The notes under the pieces are model-generated. The model was not told where the DNA came from. It saw nothing but the letters and a program-made list of their open reading frames with translations, and did no database searches. A stretch of DNA of 64,000 nucleotides from Variovorax beijingensis (GTDB lineage: Bacteria; Pseudomonadota; Gammaproteobacteria; Burkholderiales; Burkholderiaceae_C), in the NCBI RefSeq assembly GCF_007828835.1, contig NZ_VIVL01000008.1:245721-309720 (forward strand). The letters run 5' to 3'. This document shows positions 54,994 through 63,103 of the stretch, one piece after another. Each line of letters begins with the position of its first letter. The first letter of the stretch is position 1. A program made the translations under genes and the position numbers.

Positions 54994-56523
54994 ATGCCCG
55001 CATCGCGCATCCTCTTTGCATATTCCACGCTTGTGCTTCTTCTGGGCGGTTGCGCCGTGGGGCCCGACCACCGGCCCGCGCAGGTGCAGGCACCCGCCGA
55101 CTGGTCCGCATGGCACGGCGGCTCGGCGGCGCTGCTCGGCGCCGAGCGCACGGCCGTGCCGGCAGGCATTGCATCCGGCGACTGGAAGGCCTTCGGCGAT
55201 CCGCTGCTCGACCGCCTGCAGGCGCGCGCGCTGGCCGCCAACCATGACCTGCAGACCGCCGCGCTGCGCTTTGCGCAAAGCCGCGTGCAACGCACCGCGG
55301 CGGCGGCGCAGCAGGCACCGCAGCTCAATGCCAGCGGCAGCATCAACCGGCAGCGCCAGAGCGAGAGCGGCGCCGCCACGCGGATGATCGATGCGCTGGG
55401 CTCGTCGGTCGCCAACCGCGACCAGCTGATCCGCACGCTCAGCGAGCCCTACAACCTCTACCAGGCCGGTTTCGATGCCTCCTGGGAAATCGACCTCTGG
55501 GGCCGCGTGCGGCGCAGCATCGAGGCCGCCAATGCGGATGCCGGCGCCTCGGCCGCGCTGCTGCGGCAGGCGCAGCTCAGCGTGCAGGCCGAGGTGGCGC
55601 GCAGCTACTTCGAACTGCGCGGCGCGCAGCGCGAATTGCGCGTAGCGCGCGCCGACATCGCGGCCGCGGTCGAATCGCTCGAACTGGTGCAGGCGCGTGC
55701 CGACGGCGGCCTGGTCACCGACCTGGACCCGACGCGCCAGCGCACGCAGCTGGCCGAGTTGCGCGCGCGCATTCCGGTGCTGCTGCAGCAGGAGGCCCAG
55801 GCCATGAACCAGATCACGCTGCTGGCCGGTGCATCGCCCGGCACGCTGAACGCCGAACTCGCGCTGCCTTCCGAGGGCGCGAGCAATCCGCTCGAAGCGC
55901 TGCAGGCGCCGCCTCTGCCCGAGCTGGCACTGGGCCTGCCCGGCGACGTGGCGCGCCGGCGCCCCGACATCGCCGCAGCCGAAGCCCAGCTGCATGCCGC
56001 CACCGCGCGCATCGGCGTGGCGGTGGCCGACCTCTATCCGCGCGTCACGCTCGGCGCGGGCTTCGGCTACGAGTCGGCCGGCAGCGAGCGCTTCGGCGAA
56101 TGGGGCAGCCGCCAATGGCATGTCGGCCCGTCGATCAGCTTGCCGATCTTCGACAACGGCCGGCGCCGCAGCACGGTGAACCTGCGCGAGCTGCAGCAGC
56201 AGGAAGCCGCGGTGGCCTTCCAGCAGGCCGTGCTCAAGGCCTGGCACGAGATCGATTCGGCGCTGAGCGCCTACGCCGCCGAACGCCAGCGCCATGCCGA
56301 GCTGGCCGAGCGCGAACGCAGCAGCCGCGACGCGCTCACGCTCGCGCATGCGCGCTATGCCAACGGGCTCACGGATTTCGGCGTCGAACTCGATGCGCGC
56401 CGCGCCCTGCTGCAGGCGCGGCGCGACCAGGTGCAGAGCACGAGCCGCATGGCGGTGGGCATGGTGGCGGTCTACAAGGCGCTCGGCGGCGGCATGCCGC
56501 CAGCACCGAATGCACCTGGCTAG
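54994..56523 (+). CDS. NodT-family outer-membrane efflux lipoprotein
   Basis: A 509-residue TolC-like channel subunit. The signal peptide ends in a lipobox LLLGGC, and two internal repeats each bring long helices and beta-hairpins (QAGFDASWEIDLWGRVRRSIEAA and LPIFDNGRRRSTVNLRE). It completes the exporter encoded just upstream, ten bases after the second permease. Its TAG stop shares the four bases CTAG with the stop of the converging ROK gene. Confidence 0.93.
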   Translation: MPASRILFAYSTLVLLLGGCAVGPDHRPAQVQAPADWSAWHGGSAALLGAERTAVPAGIASGDWKAFGDPLLDRLQARALAANHDLQTAALRFAQSRVQRTAAAAQQAPQLNASGSINRQRQSESGAATRMIDALGSSVANRDQLIRTLSEPYNLYQAGFDASWEIDLWGRVRRSIEAANADAGASAALLRQAQLSVQAEVARSYFELRGAQRELRVARADIAAAVESLELVQARADGGLVTDLDPTRQRTQLAELRARIPVLLQQEAQAMNQITLLAGASPGTLNAELALPSEGASNPLEALQAPPLPELALGLPGDVARRRPDIAAAEAQLHAATARIGVAVADLYPRVTLGAGFGYESAGSERFGEWGSRQWHVGPSISLPIFDNGRRRSTVNLRELQQQEAAVAFQQAVLKAWHEIDSALSAYAAERQRHAELAERERSSRDALTLAHARYANGLTDFGVELDARRALLQARRDQVQSTSRMAVGMVAVYKALGGGMPPAPNAPG

Positions 56524-57572
56524 AAGGTATTGGTGAAGCTTGCGTTGCCAAGGCCGGTGCCGATGGTCAGCACGCCCCAATGGCAGACGTCGCGCATGAA
56601 GGGCAGTTCGCTCAGCCCCTGCACCACCGCGTCGTTGTGCATCAGGATCAGCGTGGGGCCCGAGCCGATCATCGGCATGCGGCGCCACAGCGCGCTCGGC
56701 AGGTGGAACGCGCGGCTTTCCCAATCGCCCGGCAGGTTCTGCGTGCCGCGCTCGATCGAGCCGTCCTTGCGGATCAGCCCGGGACAGGCAATGCCGATGA
56801 AGGGTGCCAGGCGGATGTGCTTGCGCTCGCAGTAGCGCACCATGTCCTCGAGCATGGCCGCGATGCGCTCGACCATGTCGGTGCGGTTCGGATCGTCGTC
56901 CGCATGCCGCCATTTTTCGCGCCGCACCACCTTGGCCAGCGACAGGTCGCGCGCCTTGCGCCGCCGCGTCTTCACGATGCCGCAGCGCACGTTGGTGCCG
57001 CCGATGTCCACCGCCAGGATGGCGTCGTGCTTCTTCAGCATGGCCGGCGGCGCCAGGTGCACCCAGCCGATCAGGCCGCCGTCGTCGACCTCGTGCGACA
57101 GGCGCCCGAGCTGGACGTGCACGCCCAGCTCTTCGAGGATGGCGGCGGTCTGCAGGATGGCGCGCTCGCCCACGTCGCTTTCGGTGAAGCCGCCGCCCAC
57201 CACGATGCGCTCCACCTTCTTCCATGAGGGCTGGCGCGTGAAGCGCTGGATCACGAAGGCCAGTTCCTCGGCAAATTCCTCGATGGCACCATGCATCAGG
57301 TCGCCGGCTGCCGATGTCTTCAGCAGCACGCGGTCGAGTTGCTTCTTGCTGAGGTCGCGCGAGTGTGCCTTGCCCAATGGATCGGTGCCGGCCTTGCGGC
57401 GGCGCTTCCGCCAGCGTTCGAGCAGTTCCCTGAAGGCCGTCTGGCTGGCCTGGTCGCCGACGAAGCCGTCCTTGTCGCGCAGCTGCAGGCTGTAGCCCTC
57501 GACCCTGAGGCCCGGCAGCTCGCGCAGGCCGTGGACGTCGGGGCCGGGCAGCAGTGGAGGTCTCTTCTTCAT
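56520..57572 (-). CDS. ROK-family-like protein with circularly permuted motif order
   Basis: A 350-residue cytoplasmic protein with all the ROK sugar-kinase core motifs except the zinc motif, but in permuted order. First come the elements normally at the C terminus: a helical segment (about 88-112), the nucleotide GGG loop VVGGGF (124-129) and DDGGLIGW (163-170). Then come those normally at the N terminus: phosphate loop DIGGTN (189-194), ACPGLI (262-267), catalytic HND (312-314) and TIGTGLG (336-342), where the protein stops. The zinc motif CxCGxxGC and the ExGH sugar-binding segment are absent. Whether it phosphorylates glucose is therefore unclear. The ATG at 57572 follows a ribosome-site-like GTGGCT region, and a longer upstream reading crosses the hairpin and is disfavoured. 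Confidence 0.8.
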   Translation of the reverse strand: MKKRPPLLPGPDVHGLRELPGLRVEGYSLQLRDKDGFVGDQASQTAFRELLERWRKRRRKAGTDPLGKAHSRDLSKKQLDRVLLKTSAAGDLMHGAIEEFAEELAFVIQRFTRQPSWKKVERIVVGGGFTESDVGERAILQTAAILEELGVHVQLGRLSHEVDDGGLIGWVHLAPPAMLKKHDAILAVDIGGTNVRCGIVKTRRRKARDLSLAKVVRREKWRHADDDPNRTDMVERIAAMLEDMVRYCERKHIRLAPFIGIACPGLIRKDGSIERGTQNLPGDWESRAFHLPSALWRRMPMIGSGPTLILMHNDAVVQGLSELPFMRDVCHWGVLTIGTGLGNASFTNTF

Positions 57573-57656
57573 GGCAGCCACTATGGGTGCGATGGCGTCG
57601 ACGACGCATCGGTAGCCCGCACCAGGGTTTGTAGGAGATTGGCGGGTACGCCGGCC

Positions 57657-57744
57657 AGGGCCTGTTAACGCTATTTCTGGGGGTCGCGAAGGCCAGCCCC
57701 TTGGCCGGGCAACGCGATCCCCAGAAATAGCGTTAACAGGCCCT
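57657..57744. repeat. Long inverted repeat (26-bp perfect arms)
   Basis: Arms 57657-57682 and 57719-57744 are exact complements. Pairing continues inward for six more pairs with one G-T, and the middle has a small GGCC hairpin. The element fills most of the gap between the divergent ROK gene and the fused transporter gene and ends just before an ATG at 57745. It has no T run at either end. It could be a mobile palindromic element, a protein site or an RNA structure. Confidence 0.9.
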
Positions 57745-57765
57745 ATGTCTATACACTGGCCTGCG

Positions 57766-59316
57766 ATGCCACTGCCCCGCCACCGCATGCTGCGCGCCGC
57801 CTTGTTGTTCCTTGCCATGGCCTGGCTCGGTGCCGTTGCATCGGCGCAGCCGGGCGACGGTGCGCTGCGCGTGGGTTCCAAGCGCTTCACCGAGTCGTAC
57901 ATCCTGGCCGAGCTGCTGGCGCAGACCGCGGCGCCGCACACCGCATCGCCACCGGTGGTGCGCCAGGGGCTGGGCAACACGGCCATCGTTTACGAGGCGC
58001 TGCGTTCGGGCGCCATCGATCTCTACGCCGAATACACCGGCACCATCGCGCTCGAGATCCTCAAGGGCTCGCCGGCCGAAACGCGCGAGGCCATGAATGC
58101 GGCGCTCGCGCCGATGGGCCTGGGCGTGGCGATCCCGCTGGGCTTCAACGACGGCTATGCGCTGGCCGTGCGGGCAGCCGATGCCGAACGGCTCGGGCTG
58201 CGCACGCTGAGCGACCTTGCGAAGCACCCCGAACTCAGGCTCGGCCTGTCGAACGAATTCATCGGCCGCGCCGACGGCTGGAAGGGCCTGGCCGCGCGCT
58301 ACGGCTTCAAGCAGGTGCCCACCGGCCTCGACCATGGCCTGGCCTACGAAGCCGTGGCCGCAAAGCAGATCGACGCCATCGACATCTACACCACCGACGC
58401 CAAGATCGAGCACCTCGGCCTGCGCGTGCTCGAAGACGACAGGAAGTACTTTCCGCGCTATGACGCCGTGGTGCTCTACAGGCTCGACCTGCCGACGCGG
58501 CTGCCCAAGGCCTGGGCCGCGCTGCAGACGCTCGAAGGCCGCATCGACGAGCACGCGATGATCGCGATGAATGCGCGCGCCGAACTGCAGAGCGTGCCCT
58601 TCGACGCCATTGCGCGCGACTTCCTGGCCGGCACCGGCAAGGGCGCAAAGACCCAGGAGCCCCGGCGCGGCTTCACCGCCAAGCTGTTCGGCCCCGATCT
58701 GTGGCAGCTCGCGCGCCAGCACCTGGTGCTGGTGGCGGTATCCGTCGGCGTCGCGATCCTGATCGGCGTGCCGCTCGCGATCCTGGTGTTTCCGCATGTG
58801 CGGCTGCGTGCGCTGGTGCTCGGCTTCGCGAGCCTGCTGCAGACCGTGCCTTCGCTCGCGCTGCTGGCCGTGCTGATCTCGATGCTCGGGGCGATCGGCG
58901 CGCTGCCCGCGCTGATTGCGCTCACGCTCTATTCGCTGCTGCCGATCATGCGCAACACCGTGACGGGCCTGGCCGAAGTGCCGAACGGCCTGCGCCTGGC
59001 CGGCACCGCGCTGGGCATGACGCCGCCGCAAAGCCTGCGGCTCGTGCTGCTGCCGCTGGCGCTGCCCACGCTGCTGGCGGGCGTGCGGACAGCCACCGCG
59101 ATCGCCATTGGCACCGCCACCATCGCGGCCTTCATCGGCGCGGGCGGATTCGGCGAGCGCATCGTCACGGGGCTGGCGCTCAACGACCGCGAGCTGCTGC
59201 TGGCCGGCGCGCTGCCGGCCGCGGCGCTGGCGCTGCTGAGCGAGGGGATCTTCGAGCTCGTGGAGATGCTGATGCGCCGCCGCCGCCGGGCGCCGCCGCC
59301 TTCGCTTCCGCCATGA
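57766..59316 (+). CDS. Fused substrate-binding/permease protein of an osmoprotectant ABC transporter
   Basis: A 516-residue protein. After a signal sequence (MLRAALLFLAMAWLGAVASAQ) comes an OpuCC-type binding domain of about 260 residues (GSKRFTESYILAEL and LYAEYTGTIALEI). It is followed by an OpuCB-type permease domain of about 200 residues with five to six helices and the EAA-like loop TGLAEVPNGLRLAGTALGM. The binding domain precedes the permease, whereas fused relatives commonly carry it behind. Starts at 57745, 57766 and 57787 are possible; 57766 keeps the signal peptide and avoids the hairpin. No ATPase gene is adjacent. The ligand is likely a betaine, choline or similar. Confidence 0.87.
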   Translation: MPLPRHRMLRAALLFLAMAWLGAVASAQPGDGALRVGSKRFTESYILAELLAQTAAPHTASPPVVRQGLGNTAIVYEALRSGAIDLYAEYTGTIALEILKGSPAETREAMNAALAPMGLGVAIPLGFNDGYALAVRAADAERLGLRTLSDLAKHPELRLGLSNEFIGRADGWKGLAARYGFKQVPTGLDHGLAYEAVAAKQIDAIDIYTTDAKIEHLGLRVLEDDRKYFPRYDAVVLYRLDLPTRLPKAWAALQTLEGRIDEHAMIAMNARAELQSVPFDAIARDFLAGTGKGAKTQEPRRGFTAKLFGPDLWQLARQHLVLVAVSVGVAILIGVPLAILVFPHVRLRALVLGFASLLQTVPSLALLAVLISMLGAIGALPALIALTLYSLLPIMRNTVTGLAEVPNGLRLAGTALGMTPPQSLRLVLLPLALPTLLAGVRTATAIAIGTATIAAFIGAGGFGERIVTGLALNDRELLLAGALPAAALALLSEGIFELVEMLMRRRRRAPPPSLPP

Positions 59317-60205
59317 GGCATTCGCGCAGCAGCGCGGCGCCCGCTCCCAGTGCCTTGTCGGCGCGGTGGCAGAAATGGCACTGCTGGCTCGTTCCACCGC
59401 CGGGGCCGATGCGGCTCACCGGCAATTGCACCAGCGTTCCGGCGGCCAGGTCGCCGGCCACCAGCCACGCAGGCATCTTTCCCCACCCCAGGCCCGCGCG
59501 CAGCAGCGCGAGCTTGATGTACATGTCGGTCACGCGCCAGGTCGAAGGCGAGAGCACGTCGATGTCGTAGCCCTGGCTGAGCGTGCTCGGATCTTCCACC
59601 ACGATCTGCACGTGCTCGGCCGCGGCGGCATCCAGGCCCCTGGCACCGCGCTGGCCCGCATGGACCGCCAGCGCATGCGACGGCGCGGCGACGGCCACGG
59701 TATGAAGCTGCATGAGGAATTCGCGGCTGATTTTTTCGTCGGCATGGCCGAAGGCCGCAATGGCGAGATCGCATCGACCCGAATTCACTGCATCGACGGT
59801 GCCGCCCATCGAGCTGTATTCCACGCGGATGGCAATGCTCGGATAGACCGCATGCATGCCGCGCAGCGCGCTGGCCAGGAGGTCCGGCGGAAAGAGCGTG
59901 TCCACCGCCATCGCCAGGCCGAGCTCGATGCCCTGTTCGAGCCCCTGCGCGCGCGAGCGCAGCGCCTCGACCTTCGACAGGATGACCCGCACGTCGCCGA
60001 GCAGTGCCTTGCCCGTGGGCGTGAGCACCGGCTTGTGGCCGGAGCGGTCGAAGAGCCGCACCTGAAGCTGTTCTTCGAGATTGGCAATGGCATGGCTCAC
60101 GGCCGACTGCACCCGGTGCAGCCGGACCGCGCCGGCACGGAAGCTGCCGGCATCCGCCACGGCAACGAACATCTGCATCTGGCTCAGGGTGAGGATGTCC
60201 AGCAT
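59180..60205 (-). CDS. LysR-family transcriptional regulator with extended C terminus
   Basis: A LysR protein with a winged helix at about 6-65 (LSQMQMFVAVADAGSFRAGA, QSAVSHAIANLEEQLQ) and a normal effector domain to about residue 300. A low-complexity Ala/Pro/Arg tail of about 40 residues follows, read from the strand opposite the transporter gene's 3' end. The overlap with that gene is 137 bases tail-to-tail. The tail may be a stop-codon loss rather than a functional domain. It is divergent from an MFS gene, its likely target. Confidence 0.87.
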   Translation of the reverse strand: MLDILTLSQMQMFVAVADAGSFRAGAVRLHRVQSAVSHAIANLEEQLQVRLFDRSGHKPVLTPTGKALLGDVRVILSKVEALRSRAQGLEQGIELGLAMAVDTLFPPDLLASALRGMHAVYPSIAIRVEYSSMGGTVDAVNSGRCDLAIAAFGHADEKISREFLMQLHTVAVAAPSHALAVHAGQRGARGLDAAAAEHVQIVVEDPSTLSQGYDIDVLSPSTWRVTDMYIKLALLRAGLGWGKMPAWLVAGDLAAGTLVQLPVSRIGPGGGTSQQCHFCHRADKALGAGAALLRECLMAEAKAAAPGGGGASASPRARRSPRSAAPAPRPAARRPAAARGR

Positions 60206-60213
60206 GATCTATC

Positions 60214-60223
60214 CAATCGATTG
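60214..60223. promoter_or_regulatory. Palindrome in the LysR/MFS divergent region
   Basis: CAATCGATTG is a perfect palindrome nine bases upstream of the LysR start, in the 73-base gap to the MFS gene, next to an AT-rich stretch (GATATTATTCG). It is a candidate LysR binding half or core. Confidence 0.4.
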
Positions 60224-60278
60224 AGTTGGCCGATATTATTCGCTTTCATTGATCGTTCGCTCGCTGCAAAGTTGCGGC

Positions 60279-61532
60279 ATGCAGAACCGAATCCAAATGC
60301 GCGGCGCCACTTCGCCACCCGCCGCCGCGCCGCTCTCACCTTCTTCAACGCACTGGCTCGGCGTGGCGCTGGTCGTGGCTGCCGGTGTCATGGCGTCTCT
60401 TCAGGTCGGCAAGGTCGCCATTGCGGTGCCGCAGCTGCGCGCAGACTTCGGGCTCGACCTCTCGATGGTCGGCTGGCTCATGGCCACGTTCTCGCTGCTG
60501 GGCGTGGCTGGCGCGGTTCCGGTCGGCGCATGGGTCGCGCGCGCCGGCGACAGGGGCCTGCTGGTGGCCGGCCTGCTGGCCATTGCCATCGGCAGCGCGG
60601 CGGGTGCATGGGCACACGGCATCGCAATGCTGCTGATCGGCCGCGTCGTCGAAGGCTTGGGCTTTGTGCTGATCACCATCGCCGGCCCTTCGGTGCTGCA
60701 GCGCATGGTCGCGCCCAGCGGCAAGGACCTTGCCTTCGCGATCTGGAGCTGCTTCATGCCCGCCGGGATTGGCATCGCACTTTTCAGCGGCTCGCTGCCG
60801 GGCGGCTGGCGCGGCTTGTGGCTGGGCAATGCCGCGCTTGCGGCCTTGGTTGCGGTGCTGGTGCTGGCGGGCGTTTCGCGCGGTGCGAGTGGAAGTGCCC
60901 GCGAGGCGCCGGTCTCGTGGCGCAGCATGGCCCGCGATGCGGCCACCACGGCAAAGGCCGGTGCGCCGGCGCTGATCGCCGCTTCGTTCGTGATCTACAG
61001 CCTGCAGTTCTTCGCGCTATTCAGCTTTCTGCCGGTGCTGCTGATCGAGCGCATGGGTGTGGGCACGGCCACGGCCGGACAGCTGAGCGCCGTGGCCTGC
61101 TGTGTCAACGTGGCGGGCAATCTTGCGGCCGGCATGCTGCTGAAGCGCGGCATCGCGCGCTGGCTGCTCGCGGCACTGGCCAGCGCGTTGATGGGCATCT
61201 CGGCCGTCGGCATCTTCCTGCCGGTGCTCGGCGCGCTGCCGGCCTTTGTGCTGTGCCTGGTCTTCTCGGGCGCGGGCGGCCTGCTTCCCGCAACGCTGAT
61301 CGGCACCTCCCCCCTCGTGGCACCGAGCACGCGGCTGGTCCCGATGTCGATGGGCTTGCTCATGCTGGGCAGCAATCTCGGCCAGATGATCGGCCCCGTG
61401 ATCGTGGGCAGTGCCGTGGATTCGCTGGGCTGGCCGGCGGCCGCCGCCATCGTGGCCTTGGCGGGCGCGATCGGCGTGCTGCTCGCACTGGGCCTGCGGC
61501 GCTCGATGGCGCGCGGCGGCCATCGGCTGTGA
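60279..61532 (+). CDS. MFS transporter, CynX/NimT-like
   Basis: A 417-residue inner-membrane carrier with twelve hydrophobic segments. The early QVGKVAIAVPQLRADFGLDLSMVGW region and the loop WVARAGDRG resemble the cyanate/2-nitroimidazole-type MFS group. The ATG at 60279 is used; a TTG at 60249 is possible. It is divergent from a LysR regulator and converges with the aldehyde dehydrogenase gene. The substrate is unknown. Confidence 0.87.
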   Translation: MQNRIQMRGATSPPAAAPLSPSSTHWLGVALVVAAGVMASLQVGKVAIAVPQLRADFGLDLSMVGWLMATFSLLGVAGAVPVGAWVARAGDRGLLVAGLLAIAIGSAAGAWAHGIAMLLIGRVVEGLGFVLITIAGPSVLQRMVAPSGKDLAFAIWSCFMPAGIGIALFSGSLPGGWRGLWLGNAALAALVAVLVLAGVSRGASGSAREAPVSWRSMARDAATTAKAGAPALIAASFVIYSLQFFALFSFLPVLLIERMGVGTATAGQLSAVACCVNVAGNLAAGMLLKRGIARWLLAALASALMGISAVGIFLPVLGALPAFVLCLVFSGAGGLLPATLIGTSPLVAPSTRLVPMSMGLLMLGSNLGQMIGPVIVGSAVDSLGWPAAAAIVALAGAIGVLLALGLRRSMARGGHRL

Positions 61533-61544
61533 AGCAGACGGCCG

Positions 61545-61571
61545 GGGCCGGGCGCGCGCGGCGCCCGGCCC
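61545..61571. terminator. GC-rich hairpin between convergent genes
   Basis: A perfect 11-bp stem (61545-61555 with 61561-61571) with a five-base loop separates the MFS gene from the converging aldehyde dehydrogenase gene. There is no T run, so efficiency is uncertain, but position and strength fit a bidirectional terminator. Confidence 0.6.
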
Positions 61572-61578
61572 TGGGGCC

Positions 61579-63015
61579 TCAAGCCAGCGTGTACGCCGTC
61601 TTCACCGTGGTGAAGAACTCCTGCGCATACTTGCCCTGCTCGCGCGGCCCGTAGCTCGAACCCTTGCGCCCGCCGAACGGCACGTGGTAGTCCACCCCCG
61701 CCGTGGGCAGGTTCACCATCACCATGCCGGCCTGGCTGTGGCGCTTGAAGTGCGTGGCGTACTTCAGGCTCGTGGTCGCAATGCCCGCCGACAGGCCGAA
61801 CTCCGTGTCGTTGGCCGTGGCCAGCGCCTCTTCGTAGTTCTTCACGCGGATCACGCTCGCCACCGGGCCGAAGATCTCTTCCTTGTTGATGCGCATCGCC
61901 GCGGCCGATTCGCTGAAGAGCGCCGGCGACATGTAGTAGCCGTCGGTCTCCAGCTTCAAGAGCTCGCCGCCCGCGGCCAGCGTGGCGCCCTCGCCCTTGC
62001 CGATGGCGATGTATTCCATGTCCTGGTCGAGCTGCGACTTCGACGACACCGGGCCCACGTCGGTGCCCTGCGCCAACGCGTCGCCCACCTTGATCTTCGC
62101 CATGCGCGCCTTCATCGCCTCGATGAACTTCGGGTAGATGCCTTCGGTCACGATCAGGCGGCTCGACGCCGTGCAGCGCTGGCCGGTGGAGTAGAAGGCG
62201 CTCTGCACGCTGAGCTCCACGGCCTGGGCCAGGTCGGCGTCGTCCAGCACCACCTGCGGGTTCTTGCCGCCCATCTCGAGCTGCACCTTCTTGTGGTTGG
62301 TGACGCACTGCACGGCGATGTTGCGGCCCACGCCGACCGAGCCGGTGAAGCTGATGGCATGGATGCCGGGATGGCCGACCAGGGCGTTGCCGATCACGCT
62401 GCCGCGGCCCATCACGAGGTTGAACACGCCCGCCGGGATGCCCGAGCGGCTGATGATTTCGGCCAGCGCCCAGGCGCAGCCCGGGACGAGGTCAGCGGGC
62501 TTGAGCACCACGCAGTTGCCAAAGGCCAGCGCCGGCGCGATCTTCCAGGCCGGGATGGCAATGGGGAAGTTCCAGGGCGTGATGAGGCCGACCACGCCGA
62601 CGGGCTCGCGCGTGATTTCCACGCCGATGTTCGGGCGCACCGAAGGCAGCAGCTCGCCCGCGAGGCGCAGGCATTCGCCGGCGAAGAACTTGAAGATCTG
62701 GCCGGCGCGGGTGGCTTCGCCGATGCCTTCGGCCTTCGTCTTGCCTTCCTCGCGGGCGAGCAGGGTGCCGAGCTCTTCCTTGCGCGCGAGGATCTCGGTG
62801 CCGATCTTGTCCAGGGCGTCGGAGCGCGCCTGGATGCTGCCGGTGGCCCAGGCCGGGAAGGCGGCGGTGGCGGCAGCCACGGCGGCCTCGACATCGGCGG
62901 CCGTGCCCTGCGCGTACTGGCCCAGCACGTCGGACAGGTTGCTGGGGTTGAGGTTGGGGCTGTAGCTCGCGCCGGCACGCCATTCGCCGCCGATCAGGTT
63001 GTCGAAGTTTTGCAT
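61579..63015 (-). CDS. Aldehyde dehydrogenase (probable 2-oxoglutarate semialdehyde dehydrogenase)
   Basis: A 478-residue NAD(P)-dependent aldehyde dehydrogenase. The catalytic Cys lies in STGQRCTASSR and the Glu in QLEMGGKNPQVV; the Rossmann loop is FTGSVGVGRNIA. It lies 88 bases behind glucarate dehydratase on the same strand, so the expected substrate is 2-oxoglutarate semialdehyde, the last step of glucarate to 2-oxoglutarate. A dehydratase for the middle step (KDG dehydratase) is not in the window. The ATG at 63015 gives MQNFDNLIGGEW. Confidence 0.9.
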   Translation of the reverse strand: MQNFDNLIGGEWRAGASYSPNLNPSNLSDVLGQYAQGTAADVEAAVAAATAAFPAWATGSIQARSDALDKIGTEILARKEELGTLLAREEGKTKAEGIGEATRAGQIFKFFAGECLRLAGELLPSVRPNIGVEITREPVGVVGLITPWNFPIAIPAWKIAPALAFGNCVVLKPADLVPGCAWALAEIISRSGIPAGVFNLVMGRGSVIGNALVGHPGIHAISFTGSVGVGRNIAVQCVTNHKKVQLEMGGKNPQVVLDDADLAQAVELSVQSAFYSTGQRCTASSRLIVTEGIYPKFIEAMKARMAKIKVGDALAQGTDVGPVSSKSQLDQDMEYIAIGKGEGATLAAGGELLKLETDGYYMSPALFSESAAAMRINKEEIFGPVASVIRVKNYEEALATANDTEFGLSAGIATTSLKYATHFKRHSQAGMVMVNLPTAGVDYHVPFGGRKGSSYGPREQGKYAQEFFTTVKTAYTLA

Positions 63016-63103
63016 GAGGATTCCTTGTGCTGCTCGATGGAAAGAAAGAAGCCGGAGCACTGCGTGTCGTCCGGCTGCGGAAATGGAAACGGGAGACTAA
63101 ACC

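Noticed and set aside
57573..57986. An upstream extension of the ROK reading frame through the hairpin
   Set aside because: It crosses both arms of the inverted repeat and the opposite transporter gene; the amino-acid composition is random-looking and the ATG at 57572 gives a sensible start.
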